A stretch of 64,000 bases of DNA from Dethiosulfovibrio peptidovorans DSM 11002 (GTDB taxonomy: Bacteria > Synergistota > Synergistia > Synergistales > Dethiosulfovibrionaceae): positions 1,960,501-2,024,500 of the forward strand of contig NZ_ABTR02000001.1 of NCBI RefSeq assembly GCF_000172975.1. The letters run 5' to 3'. The first letter of the stretch is position 1; the number at the start of each line of letters is the position of its first letter. This document shows positions 35,216 through 44,235 of the stretch, one piece after another. Below the pieces are notes generated by a model. That model did not search any database. It was not told the DNA's origin and worked only from the letters and a program-made list of their open reading frames with translations. Made by a program: the position numbers and the translations under genes.

Positions 35216-35231
35216 CGGGAGGCCGGTCGAC

Positions 35232-36110
35232 ATGAATAAAACAGCGGAATATCGTTTTGATTTTATGGCTTTTCGTAAAAAAGCCATGGTTTTGAGCATG
35301 GTTTTACTGTTGGTGAGCTTGGGGTCTTTGTTTTCCAGAGGACTCAACCTAGGGATAGACTTCACCGGCGGCAATTTGGTCCAGTTGGAGTTCGGCTCTC
35401 CCGTAGAGGTTGGAGAGGTTCGAGATGTGTTGGCCGGGGTCGGTCAGGACAAGGCTGTTATACAGGCCTATAGCGATAAAGGGGTCATCATAAGGATGAA
35501 GGCCGACGAAGAGGATGCTCGACGAGATGTACTCAATGCTCTCAAGGCTAAATACGACTCGGTTCAAGTTCTACGATTCGAGAAGGTCGGACCGGTGGTA
35601 GGAGATCAGCTTCGTAAAGAGGCTTTCATAGCTCTCGGGCTCGCTCTGGTGGGGATCTTGATCTACATCACAGTTCGGTTTCAGTTTCGTTTTGCCGTGG
35701 TCAGTGTGCTGGCCCTGCTGCACGACTCGATAATAACCCTGGGTATCTTCAGCATCATGGGAAGGGAGATATCGGTCACCTTTATAGCGGCGATTCTGAC
35801 CATCGTGGGCTATTCCCTGAACGATACTATCGTGGTTCTCGACAGGGTGAGGGAGAACTGGAAACACCTAAGAGGTTGGGGAATCGACGGTCTTTTCAAC
35901 GTATCGGTAAACCAGACTTTGTCCAGGACGATAAATACCTCGCTTACCACGTTTCTTCCCGTTTTAGCCTTCTATATATGGGGAGGCCCGGTCCTGTCGA
36001 ACTTTTCATTTGCCCTCATGGTGGGGATTGTGGTGGGGACCTACAGTTCCATTTACGTGGCCAGCTCGATACTGGACGAGTGGTTCACCAAATCTCCGGT
36101 CAAACATTAG
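35232..36110 (+). CDS. secF: protein translocase subunit SecF
   Basis: 292 residues, with LNLGIDFTGGNLVQLEF near 40 and six membrane segments. The conserved VGYSLNDTIVVLDRVREN lies near 200 and NQTLSRTINTSLTTFLPVL near 230. It partners SecD. The ATG at 35232 has GGGAGG 9 bases upstream; the frame is open back into secD but that extension is not used. A terminator follows. Confidence 0.95.
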   Translation: MNKTAEYRFDFMAFRKKAMVLSMVLLLVSLGSLFSRGLNLGIDFTGGNLVQLEFGSPVEVGEVRDVLAGVGQDKAVIQAYSDKGVIIRMKADEEDARRDVLNALKAKYDSVQVLRFEKVGPVVGDQLRKEAFIALGLALVGILIYITVRFQFRFAVVSVLALLHDSIITLGIFSIMGREISVTFIAAILTIVGYSLNDTIVVLDRVRENWKHLRGWGIDGLFNVSVNQTLSRTINTSLTTFLPVLAFYIWGGPVLSNFSFALMVGIVVGTYSSIYVASSILDEWFTKSPVKH

Positions 36111-36125
36111 TTCGGACAGTTTTTC

Positions 36126-36161
36126 AGAGAGGAGGAAGCCTGGTGCTCCTCCTCTCTTTTT
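36126..36161 (+). terminator. intrinsic terminator after secF
   Basis: Perfect 11-bp stem AGAGAGGAGGA/TCCTCCTCTCT, 10-base loop, TTTTT tail. Confidence 0.93.
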
Positions 36162-36220
36162 ATTACAATGTCCGTCGGAGAGTTTTCGATGACCTTTCCC
36201 CGAAGGAGTTGTTTCGATAA

Positions 36221-37873
36221 GTGTTGCCTACCTGTACATTCGACGACATTAGACTTATATCCATCGACGACGAGATATTGAAGATAGCCGAAAAGATGAA
36301 CTGCTCGGATGTCGTAGCAGCTGTCTTGAGTTCCAGAGAAAAAGATGGCCTGATAAATATAGAGAACTTCCGTGTCGGAGGTATCGATGAATCTTTATCC
36401 TCTCTGGAGCTCGGTCCCGGAGTTTCAGAGGCTGTGGATACATGGAAAAGATCTGTCTCCGGTAGTTCCGTTCTGGTATACGGCGATTACGATGTAGACG
36501 GGATAGCCTCCACCGCCTTAGCGGTGGAATTGGCAGGAGTTTCCGGTGCCTCTTCGGTTCATTACTATCTTCCTCACAGACAGAAAGAAGGATACGGAGT
36601 ACATCTTCCCCTGATCAGAAGGGCTTTGGCTCAAGGGGTCCAGACCTTGATAATCACCGATTGTGGTTCCAAAGACGTGGAGCCCTTGAGGGAGGCGGTC
36701 GATGGCGGTATGGCCGTCATCGTCTTCGATCATCACTCGGTGGACGGAGATACGATCGACTTACCCGCCCTCGTCAATCCCCAAAGGGGCGGTTCTCAGG
36801 AGGCCAGAAATCTCTGTGCTACATCCGTTCTCTGGTGTTGGGCCGCTGTCTCGTCCATCGTTTCCAGAAGATGGCTGGAGGAGAGATTGGACCTTGTGGC
36901 CTTGGCTACCGTGGCCGATTGCGTGCCTATGGGCAAGCTCAACAGAGTCTTGGTCGACAGGGGACTTGAGATGCTCCGAAACACGAGACGATCGGGGATC
37001 AAGGAGCTTTATGCTCGCCTGGGAGTTTCGACCGCCGTATTGGACGAAGAGACCTTGGCGATGAAGGTTATTCCCTGTCTCAACGCCGCGGGGCGAATGG
37101 ACGTGGCCGATCTGGCCCTTTCTATCGTTCTCGGAACGGGAAACGTGGCAGGTGATGTTGATAGGCTGGATGCTTTGAATCGCAGGAGAAAAGACCTTTC
37201 CGCCGATATCTCGTCGGCGATCGCCGAAAAAATAAAGAGAGATATGGAGCACGTTCTCTATGATGATAGATGGCCGGTAGGGGTGTTGAGCGCCATAGCA
37301 AGTCGTCTCTGTCATTCCTACGATAAGGGGTTTGCTCTGGCGGCACCTTCGGGAAGCGGAATAAAGGGGACCTTGAGGGTTCCGGAGGGAGCCAACGCCG
37401 TCGGGATATTGTCAGAACTGGACGATATGCTCACCGCATGGGGCGGCCACCCATATGCAGCGGGTTTTTCCGTCGATCCCTCCAGATGGGGAAAGCTATC
37501 CTCTAGACTTTCGGAAAAACTCAGATCCATAGTCCCTGAACGGACCGTAGAGACCGTCATAGAATATGATCTTTCCCGTTTCGATATGGCATTGTGGAGG
37601 GACCTACGTACCATAGGACCTTTCGGGCAGTTAAACCCGTTCCCATGTTTTTTTATCCCTAGGCGGGGAGGGGAAAGACTTTTGCCTCTCGGAAAAGGGG
37701 AAATCCACTGTAAAATCGACGTGGGGTCAGGTTTTCTAATAGCTTTCAACGGAGCCGAACAACATCGAGAGATGGATAATATCGCTGGATGGCTATACAG
37801 ACCTCGACTCAATCAATGGAAGGGCAGAATAAATTTGCAGTTCTTGGTGGAGAAGATAGTCCTATCCTGCTAA
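36221..37873 (+). CDS. recJ: single-stranded-DNA exonuclease RecJ
   Basis: The 550-residue DHH phosphoesterase has VYGDYDVDGIASTALAVEL near 88 and ITDCGSKD near 147. The DHH motif is VFDHHSVDG near 168, and the DHHA1 Gly-rich motif GGHPYAAGFSVD near 408. It degrades single-stranded DNA 5'-3' in repair and recombination. It starts at GTG 36221 with AAGGAG about 12 bases upstream. The C-terminal OB-like domain is short compared with E. coli. The rel start codon lies 30 bases after its stop. Confidence 0.88.
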   Translation: MLPTCTFDDIRLISIDDEILKIAEKMNCSDVVAAVLSSREKDGLINIENFRVGGIDESLSSLELGPGVSEAVDTWKRSVSGSSVLVYGDYDVDGIASTALAVELAGVSGASSVHYYLPHRQKEGYGVHLPLIRRALAQGVQTLIITDCGSKDVEPLREAVDGGMAVIVFDHHSVDGDTIDLPALVNPQRGGSQEARNLCATSVLWCWAAVSSIVSRRWLEERLDLVALATVADCVPMGKLNRVLVDRGLEMLRNTRRSGIKELYARLGVSTAVLDEETLAMKVIPCLNAAGRMDVADLALSIVLGTGNVAGDVDRLDALNRRRKDLSADISSAIAEKIKRDMEHVLYDDRWPVGVLSAIASRLCHSYDKGFALAAPSGSGIKGTLRVPEGANAVGILSELDDMLTAWGGHPYAAGFSVDPSRWGKLSSRLSEKLRSIVPERTVETVIEYDLSRFDMALWRDLRTIGPFGQLNPFPCFFIPRRGGERLLPLGKGEIHCKIDVGSGFLIAFNGAEQHREMDNIAGWLYRPRLNQWKGRINLQFLVEKIVLSC

Positions 37874-37902
37874 ACTTGACGGTTACTCCGGAGGTGAGAA
37901 CC

Positions 37903-40164
37903 TTGACGAACGAAACCGATAAATCGCCCAGCAAGAGGGAGCTTATATCCCTTAGAGATAGTTTTATGGGGCGGATTCCCATGTCTCAAAGATCTGTAAC
38001 TGTAAAGTTTGCCTGGCAGGAGTTGTGGTCGAAGGTCTCCCATTATCTTTCCAAGGAAGAGCTTATGGAGCTCGGCGAGGCCTTGATATTCGCTGCCGAG
38101 GCTCACGGTGAGCAAAAGAGAGGGACCGGCGAACCCTATATAATTCATTGTGTCTATGTCGCATCGATACTTGCCGATATGAAGATGGACGTCAAAACCA
38201 TGGAGGCCGCCTTGTTGCACGACTGTATAGAGGATACCGTCGTCACCAAAGAAGCCCTGGCAGAACGGTTTGGCGAAGAGGTTGGAGTACTGGTCGACGG
38301 GGTAACCAAGCTGGGAAAACTTCCTTTCAAGTCTTTCGAGGACTACCAGGCAGAGAACCTCCGAAAGATGTTTCTGGTCATGGCCAAGGATATCAGGGTA
38401 GTTCTTATAAAACTGGCGGACAGGACCCATAACATGAGAACCCTAGGGGCCCTTCGGAAGGACAAGCAGCAGAGGATAGCCAAAGAGACCCTTGAGATAT
38501 ACGCACCTTTGGCCCATAGACTGGGAATATATCAGGTCAAGAGGACTCTGGAGGACCTGGCTTTCAAGTATTACGATCCCAATATGTATTATGAGATAAA
38601 GAAGAAGGTCCAGAAAAGGCTACCCGAGAGGGAGGCTACAATAAAGAAGGCCATAGATGTGCTGGAGGAAAAGCTCAACTCTCAGGGAATAGATGCCCTG
38701 ATAAAAGGACGAGCAAAACATTTCTATAGTATTCTCGAGAAAATGAACCGAAAGGGGCTTTCCGTCGACCAACTTTACGATCTTTTGGCGATGAGGATCA
38801 TAGTCGACGATATCACGACCTGTTACACGGTTCTCGGGATAGTCCACACCATATGGAAGCCCATACCGGGGCAGTTCGACGACTATATAGCCAACCCCAA
38901 GAACAACATGTATCAATCGCTTCACACTACGGTGGTAGGTCCTTCCGGCGAGCCTTTAGAGGTTCAGATAAGGACCTGGGAGATGCACTGGCTGGCTGAG
39001 TACGGCGTAGCTGCCCACTGGCGCTACAAAGAAGGTGCCGACAAGATGGACGACCTGGATGCCAAGCTGGAATGGATCAGGAAAGCCATAGAGGGCGGTC
39101 AGGAAACCCGTCCCGATGAATTTATGGAGAGGCTGAAGGACGATGTCCTTACCTCCGATGTCTTCGTCTTCACCCCTCAGGGAGACGTGAAATCGCTTCC
39201 TCGGGGGTCTACTCCGGTAGATTTTGCCTACGCCGTACATACCCAGGTTGGAAATCAATACGTAGGAGCGATGGTAAACAACCGGATAGTTCCCACCGAT
39301 TATGAACTTCAAAACGGTGATATCGTAAAGGTTCTTACCTCCTCCCAGGGGAAACCCTCCCGGGATTGGCTCAAGGTAGCGAAGAGCAGTAAGGCTAAAT
39401 CCAAGATCCGGACCTATTTTAAACATCTGGATTCGATAGCCAAAGCGGAGTCCCTACAGCGTGGCAGAGACCTGGTTGATAGAGAGTTGAAAAAACGCCT
39501 GTCCAGCAGTGAGGAGAGCTCCCATTCGCCGGAAGAGATCACCGCTGCTTTGAACAGGGTCGCCAGAGATATGGGTTACAATAACGGCGACGATGTTTTC
39601 TTCGCGGTGGGATCCAACAACCAGTCCGCAGGTCCGATCGCTGCTAGAATTTGTTCGATCTTATCCAGCCACGATGGTAAATCCGACCTGAGAGGCGATG
39701 GCAAAGGCGGTTTCGATAAAAAAGACAGCAACGCAGATATAGTCGTGGAGGGAGCCGATGGCGTATTGGTGTCTCTCGCTAATTGTTGTAGACCGGTGCC
39801 GGGAGACTCCATAGTTGGATTTGCGACCAGAGTTCGAGGGATAACCGTACATAAGGAAAACTGTCCCAACGTTTCGTCCGTCTCTTCCGATAGGTTGATC
39901 AGCGTCGCATGGGGAAATACCTTTAAAAAGAGATACGATGCCAGGATTTTGGTAGAAGGACTCGACCGTCCCGGACTTTTTTCAGACGTAGCTCAGGCGG
40001 TCACCAAGGCCGAGTCCAGTTTGTTATCCGTGAAAGCCAACCAGATAGGCGGAGGGCAGGCCAGAATGAAACTGGAGGTAACGGTCAGGAACCTGGAGCA
40101 TCTTTACGCCGTTATAGCCAGGATAAATACCGTTAAAAATGTCATAGACGTGTCCAGGGGGTAA
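37903..40164 (+). CDS. bifunctional (p)ppGpp synthetase/hydrolase (long Rel/SpoT)
   Basis: 753 residues starting at TTG 37903, chosen because a very strong GGAGGTGAG precedes it; the frame is open further upstream inside recJ. Domains in order are HD hydrolase (AALLHDCIEDT near 105) and synthetase. The synthetase motifs are GRAKHFYSI, LLAMRIIVDD, NMYQSLHTTVV and EVQIRTWEMHWLAEYGVAAHW. A TGS domain (VFVFTPQGDVKSLPRGSTPVDFA) and a zinc-finger/helical region with NCCRPVPGD follow, and a C-terminal ACT domain begins at ARILVEGLDRPGLF. Both catalytic domains look intact. It makes and degrades the alarmone (p)ppGpp. dtd follows after 6 bases. Confidence 0.95.
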   Translation: MTNETDKSPSKRELISLRDSFMGRIPMSQRSVTVKFAWQELWSKVSHYLSKEELMELGEALIFAAEAHGEQKRGTGEPYIIHCVYVASILADMKMDVKTMEAALLHDCIEDTVVTKEALAERFGEEVGVLVDGVTKLGKLPFKSFEDYQAENLRKMFLVMAKDIRVVLIKLADRTHNMRTLGALRKDKQQRIAKETLEIYAPLAHRLGIYQVKRTLEDLAFKYYDPNMYYEIKKKVQKRLPEREATIKKAIDVLEEKLNSQGIDALIKGRAKHFYSILEKMNRKGLSVDQLYDLLAMRIIVDDITTCYTVLGIVHTIWKPIPGQFDDYIANPKNNMYQSLHTTVVGPSGEPLEVQIRTWEMHWLAEYGVAAHWRYKEGADKMDDLDAKLEWIRKAIEGGQETRPDEFMERLKDDVLTSDVFVFTPQGDVKSLPRGSTPVDFAYAVHTQVGNQYVGAMVNNRIVPTDYELQNGDIVKVLTSSQGKPSRDWLKVAKSSKAKSKIRTYFKHLDSIAKAESLQRGRDLVDRELKKRLSSSEESSHSPEEITAALNRVARDMGYNNGDDVFFAVGSNNQSAGPIAARICSILSSHDGKSDLRGDGKGGFDKKDSNADIVVEGADGVLVSLANCCRPVPGDSIVGFATRVRGITVHKENCPNVSSVSSDRLISVAWGNTFKKRYDARILVEGLDRPGLFSDVAQAVTKAESSLLSVKANQIGGGQARMKLEVTVRNLEHLYAVIARINTVKNVIDVSRG

Positions 40165-40170
40165 TCTTCA

Positions 40171-40620
40171 ATGAGAGCAGTTATCCAGAGAGTATCCCGA
40201 GCTGCCGTATCGGTCGACGGAGTCGAGACCGGGAGTATCGACAGGGGATTTTGTGTTTTTCTTGCCGTAGGTCAAGGAGATGGGCAGAGACAGGTCCGTT
40301 GGTTATCGGATAAAATAGCCGGATTGAGAGTCTTCGAGGACGACTCTGGAAAAATGAACCTCTCCCTGAGCGAGGTGGGGGGAGAGGTTCTGCTGGTGTC
40401 CCAGTTCACCCTTTATGGAGACTGTCGTAAAGGACGTCGTCCCTCCTTCGTTAAATCGGCTCCTCCCGATATGGCGAAAAGTCTCTACGATGCGTTTGTC
40501 GAAGCTTTGAAGGAGAAAGGCCTGGTTGTGGAGACCGGAGTCTTTCAGGCCCACATGGTCGTTGATATCGTCAACGATGGGCCCGTTACTCTAATAGTGG
40601 ATACTCCGGAGGATATGTGA
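40171..40620 (+). CDS. dtd: D-aminoacyl-tRNA deacylase
   Basis: The 149-residue DTD protein has [15 protein letters not shown] at the N-terminus. [17 protein letters not shown] lies near 79-95, and the C-terminal NDGPVTLIV contains the Gly-cisPro motif. It removes D-amino acids (and glycine) mischarged on tRNAs. It starts at ATG after AGGGGG and is between rel and an MBL hydrolase gene, a common neighbourhood. Confidence 0.95.
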   Translation: MRAVIQRVSRAAVSVDGVETGSIDRGFCVFLAVGQGDGQRQVRWLSDKIAGLRVFEDDSGKMNLSLSEVGGEVLLVSQFTLYGDCRKGRRPSFVKSAPPDMAKSLYDAFVEALKEKGLVVETGVFQAHMVVDIVNDGPVTLIVDTPEDM

Positions 40621-40621
40621 T

Positions 40622-41248
40622 ATGAAATGGAAGCGTTTTCCCTTGGGATCTCTTTGGACGAACGGTTATCTTCTCTGGGATGATGATGGAGTTGGCTTCT
40701 TCGTCGATCCCGGAGGTGACCCGACGGATGTGTTTGAATGGGTGGAGGATCATGGAATAGACGTCAAGGCTATACTGTTGACTCATGGACACGGAGATCA
40801 TATAGCCGGTGCCGCTGCGATGTCAGAACGGTTTGGTTCTGACGTATGGATTCACAGAGAGGACGAAGAAATGCTCTGCGATAGGGACAAAAACCTCTCT
40901 TCCAATCTGGGAACCGAGTGCCCTGCGGTCGTTGCCACGGGATATCTTGAGGAGGGGGGTCCCCTTTCCGTAGGACGGATGGATCTTCAGGTGATCCACA
41001 CTCCCGGACATACCAGAGGGAGCTGCTGCGTTGTCGTTCGAGACGGCGAGAACAAACTCCTCTTGGCGGGAGACACCCTTTTCGCCAGGAGCATAGGAAG
41101 GACCGATCTTCCGGGTAGCGTGCCGGAACTGATGTCCGGATCGCTGCAAAGGGTGGCATCGTTAGACGAAGATATGCTCGTGCTTCCCGGCCACGGTCCG
41201 GAAACTACCATAGGGACCGAGAGGCGGGAAAACCCGTTCCTGTCATGA
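40622..41248 (+). CDS. MBL-fold metallo-hydrolase
   Basis: The 208-residue metallo-beta-lactamase-fold protein has the HxHxDH motif THGHGDHIAGA near 58. Further metal ligands are in HTPGHTRGSCCVV near 125, a D in LLAGDTLFARSIGRTDLPG near 145, and the final His in LPGHGPETTIG near 190. The pattern matches the glyoxalase II-like (YcbL) group. It starts 2 bases after the dtd stop and overlaps radC by 4 bases (ATGA). The substrate is not known. Confidence 0.9.
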   Translation: MKWKRFPLGSLWTNGYLLWDDDGVGFFVDPGGDPTDVFEWVEDHGIDVKAILLTHGHGDHIAGAAAMSERFGSDVWIHREDEEMLCDRDKNLSSNLGTECPAVVATGYLEEGGPLSVGRMDLQVIHTPGHTRGSCCVVVRDGENKLLLAGDTLFARSIGRTDLPGSVPELMSGSLQRVASLDEDMLVLPGHGPETTIGTERRENPFLS

Positions 41249-41889
41249 CAGAGGATCAGCTTCCGAGAGAAAGGCTTTTCAGAAACGGAGCAACGGCTCT
41301 GAACGACGTCGAGTTGCTCGCCATATTGTTGAGGACTGGCGGAGGCGGGGAAGATGTCCTCGGTCTTTCCGAGTCCATATTGGATGGATTTGGAGGCTTG
41401 GGAGGTCTTACCAGAGCATCGGTAAAAGAGTATCTTTCCTTTAAGGGCATAGGGGGTGCAAAAGCGGCCAGTCTTGCGGCCGCCGTCGAGATAGGTAGGA
41501 GATTAGCTATCTATAACGGCCGTGATCCGTCCAGACCTCTCTCCTGGAGGGACGAGCTGAAGGATATCCAGGTACGTCTTTCCGACGAGCCCAGAGAGTT
41601 TATCGTGGCTATCTTCCTCGGAGATAGAGAGCGTTTCCTATCCAAGGAGATGATCTCCTTTGGTGGTCCTGACGGAGCTAGTTTGGATATCAGGCATTTC
41701 ATGAGGGTCGCAGTTCGTCTGGATGCCTACGGAGTGGTTCTGGTGCACAATCATCCCGACGGCTCTTTGGAAAGCAGCGCCGAAGACAGAACGCTTACCC
41801 GGATCGTTCGCGAAAGACTGGACGCCTTGGGTATTCGATTTCATGGTCACTATATAGTCTCCAGGCTGGGTATAGCTGCGGTGGAGTAA
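41245..41889 (+). CDS. radC: RadC-family JAB-domain protein
   Basis: The 214-residue protein has an N-terminal HhH-like helical part (LPRERLFRNGATALNDVELLAILLRTG, GIGGAKAASLAAAVEIGRR). A JAB/MPN metalloprotease-like domain follows, with VLVHNHPDGSLESSAED. The Pro of the usual PS-x-x-D is replaced by Ser, while the metal ligands are kept. Its biochemical role is unsettled. In Clostridia and Bacilli radC sits directly before mreB, as here. Confidence 0.9.
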   Translation: MTEDQLPRERLFRNGATALNDVELLAILLRTGGGGEDVLGLSESILDGFGGLGGLTRASVKEYLSFKGIGGAKAASLAAAVEIGRRLAIYNGRDPSRPLSWRDELKDIQVRLSDEPREFIVAIFLGDRERFLSKEMISFGGPDGASLDIRHFMRVAVRLDAYGVVLVHNHPDGSLESSAEDRTLTRIVRERLDALGIRFHGHYIVSRLGIAAVE

Positions 41890-41921
41890 TAGGGGCAAGG
41901 ATAAAGAGGAGGAACTTAAAG

Positions 41922-42971
41922 GTGGGCTTCTTTTCTGGTTTTTTGGGCAACGATATAGGTATCGATCTTGGAACGTCCAACGTCGTAGTCTATCAGTGTG
42001 GTGAGGGGATCGTTCTGGACGAGCCTTCCGCCGTGGCGGTTAGAAAAAGAAAAAGGGGCGGGCAGGCCGAGGTAATAGCCTTTGGGCATGAGGCCAAGGC
42101 TATGGCCGGAAAGACCCCTGCGGGAGTGTCCACGATAAGGCCCTTGAAGGACGGGGTAATAGCCAACTTCGATATGACCGAGGCCATAATACGTCATTTT
42201 CTCCAGCTTACCGGAGGGGCAGGCATAAAATCCAGACCCAGAGTAGTCATATCCGTTCCGGCAAAGGTAACAGAGGTGGAGAAAAAGGCCGTCATAGACG
42301 CGACCTTGGGTGCAGGAGCCAGAGAGGCCTACGTCGTCGACGAGCCGATCGCGGCTGCTTTGGGGGCGGGGCTTCCCATACAGGAACCCATAGGAAGTAT
42401 GATTCTAGACGTAGGAGGGGGGACCAGTGAGGTCGCTGTATTGTCCCTCGGAGGCATAGTGGTCAACAACTCCCTGAGGGTGGCCGGTGACGACATGGAC
42501 GATGCCATAATAGCCATGTTGAGGCAGAAGCACGCCATTTTGATAGGAGAGACCACAGCGGAGTCGGTGAAGATGGAAATCGGATCAGCTCTACCTACGG
42601 GAGAAGAGGTAGAGATAGAGGTAAAGGGCAGGGATCTAGCGGACGGCTTGCCTAAAGTAGCGACGGTCTCATCTGCCGAGATAAGGGAAGCCCTTGATCC
42701 TTTAGTGTCCAGAGTGGAGGACATGGTCAAGGTAGCTCTTGAGCAGACCCCTCCGGAACTATCGAAGGACATAGTCGATCAGGGGATCGTCTTGACCGGC
42801 GGGGTATGTCAGCTTCGTGGTTTGGATCAGCGTCTCTCGAGGGCTTTGAACGCTCCGGTTATCCTATGTGATGACCCGTTGCATTCCGTAGCTCAGGGAG
42901 TCGGCAAGATCCTTGAGGATCTGAACGCTATGAAAAAAGTCTTGATGTCCGTGGAAAAGGGGAGCCGTTGA
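41922..42971 (+). CDS. mreB: rod shape-determining protein MreB
   Basis: The 349-residue actin-family ATPase has phosphate-1 IGIDLGTSNVVVYQ near 12, phosphate-2 MILDVGGGTSEVAVLS near 160, and the adenosine motif GIVLTGGVCQLRGLD near 292. It forms membrane-associated filaments that guide lateral wall synthesis with MreC, MreD, PBP2 and RodA, all encoded next. It starts at GTG 41922 with GAGGAA upstream. Confidence 0.97.
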   Translation: MGFFSGFLGNDIGIDLGTSNVVVYQCGEGIVLDEPSAVAVRKRKRGGQAEVIAFGHEAKAMAGKTPAGVSTIRPLKDGVIANFDMTEAIIRHFLQLTGGAGIKSRPRVVISVPAKVTEVEKKAVIDATLGAGAREAYVVDEPIAAALGAGLPIQEPIGSMILDVGGGTSEVAVLSLGGIVVNNSLRVAGDDMDDAIIAMLRQKHAILIGETTAESVKMEIGSALPTGEEVEIEVKGRDLADGLPKVATVSSAEIREALDPLVSRVEDMVKVALEQTPPELSKDIVDQGIVLTGGVCQLRGLDQRLSRALNAPVILCDDPLHSVAQGVGKILEDLNAMKKVLMSVEKGSR

Positions 42972-42991
42972 TATAGATCTCGGAGGATGGC

Positions 42992-43774
42992 ATGACGGAG
43001 AATCGTCAGGGATACGTAATATCTGGACTATGTGCCGTGGCTCTAGGCCTGGTGTTGACTCTCGGTACCGGTAGTCCATTTACCGAGAAGGCCATGGGGG
43101 TTTGGACCGATTGTCTCGTCTGGCTGGAGCAGCCAGCGACGCATCTTCGAGGGCTTTACAGGACGGGACGTAAATGGGTCTTAGAGAGGCGCTTTCTCAT
43201 AGACAAAATGTCTAAAATGGAGGAGGAAAACGACGCTCTTTTTCTCTCTCTTCATCTCAAAGACGCTTTGGATTTGCGGGATACTCTTTTGAAATCAACC
43301 GTGAATGCAATGGTGGACCTAAGATTGCCTCTGAGCTGGTGGGAGGAGATAAGGATAAACCAAGGCGGCATGGATGGTATCTCCCCTGGAGATCCGGTTT
43401 TACAAAAAGGTTTTTTAATAGGCCGGGTGAACCGTGTGGACGGAAGCAAATCGTGGATTACCCTTTTGGCCTCCACGGAAGAGATGATACCGGTGGTGGT
43501 AAGGGAGACTAGAGATGTCGGCGTGGTAGTCGGAGACGGCATGGGAGGAATATGGCTTTGCTATATACCGTTGGATTCCGAGATCAAAGCGGGAATGAAC
43601 CTGGACACGGCATTGATCAGCGAGATAATCCCTCCGGGGATTCCAGTCGGAACTGTGACGGACGATATAAGGGAAAACGAACAGGGATATCGTGAATATC
43701 GGATTTCCTCCGGGGCCGACCTATCCAGACTTTACGACGTGAAGGTCTTTCGTAGAGGGGACATGTTGCCATGA
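42992..43774 (+). CDS. mreC: cell shape-determining protein MreC
   Basis: 260 residues, with an N-terminal membrane segment (VISGLCAVALGLVLTLG), a coiled-coil stretch (LIDKMSKMEEENDALFLSL) and a periplasmic beta-rich domain (DPVLQKGFLIGRVNRVDGSKSW, GIPVGTVTDDI). MreC links MreB to the wall synthases. It starts at ATG after GGAGG and overlaps mreD by 4 bases. Confidence 0.93.
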   Translation: MTENRQGYVISGLCAVALGLVLTLGTGSPFTEKAMGVWTDCLVWLEQPATHLRGLYRTGRKWVLERRFLIDKMSKMEEENDALFLSLHLKDALDLRDTLLKSTVNAMVDLRLPLSWWEEIRINQGGMDGISPGDPVLQKGFLIGRVNRVDGSKSWITLLASTEEMIPVVVRETRDVGVVVGDGMGGIWLCYIPLDSEIKAGMNLDTALISEIIPPGIPVGTVTDDIRENEQGYREYRISSGADLSRLYDVKVFRRGDMLP

Positions 43775-44235
43775 CGGTAGCCTTGATCTTTGCCTGGTGT
43801 CTGCAGGACTTTCTTCAGGCATTGTTTTTGGGGTGGACCAACTCTCCCGATATCTTCCTTATGACCTTGCTGACCGTGGGATTGATCGATGAAACGGCGG
43901 AGCACAGCTACATATGGATAGCTTTCATAGGAGGATTGCTCATAGATCTTCGATGGACCGGGGTGCCTGGAATGCACGGTGCCCTGTTTGGCGCCGCCTA
44001 CATGATTTCAAGCCTTTTTTGGTCCTTTGTTCCTAAGGAAGGCAGGATCCCTTATCTTTTCCTCTCTTTCATTGCTGTGAATTCGAGTTTAGTCGCCTTA
44101 TTTAGATGGGTGCTATCGAAGGCTGGTTTGCCTATAGGGACGGCCTCCCTTGGAGCCTGGGTGTTGCTTACCGTACCTTTCATTCTGATATCATGGCTCT
44201 ATTACTGCTGGTTTTACAGGAGAGAAAATGTTTAA
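43771..44235 (+). CDS. mreD: rod shape-determining protein MreD
   Basis: Short 154-residue membrane protein with about four to five hydrophobic segments. Sequence is poorly conserved in this family, so the call rests on length, topology and its place between mreC and PBP2. Start ATG overlaps the mreC stop (ATGA). The end overlaps the next gene by 8 bases. Confidence 0.85.
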   Translation: MTVALIFAWCLQDFLQALFLGWTNSPDIFLMTLLTVGLIDETAEHSYIWIAFIGGLLIDLRWTGVPGMHGALFGAAYMISSLFWSFVPKEGRIPYLFLSFIAVNSSLVALFRWVLSKAGLPIGTASLGAWVLLTVPFILISWLYYCWFYRRENV

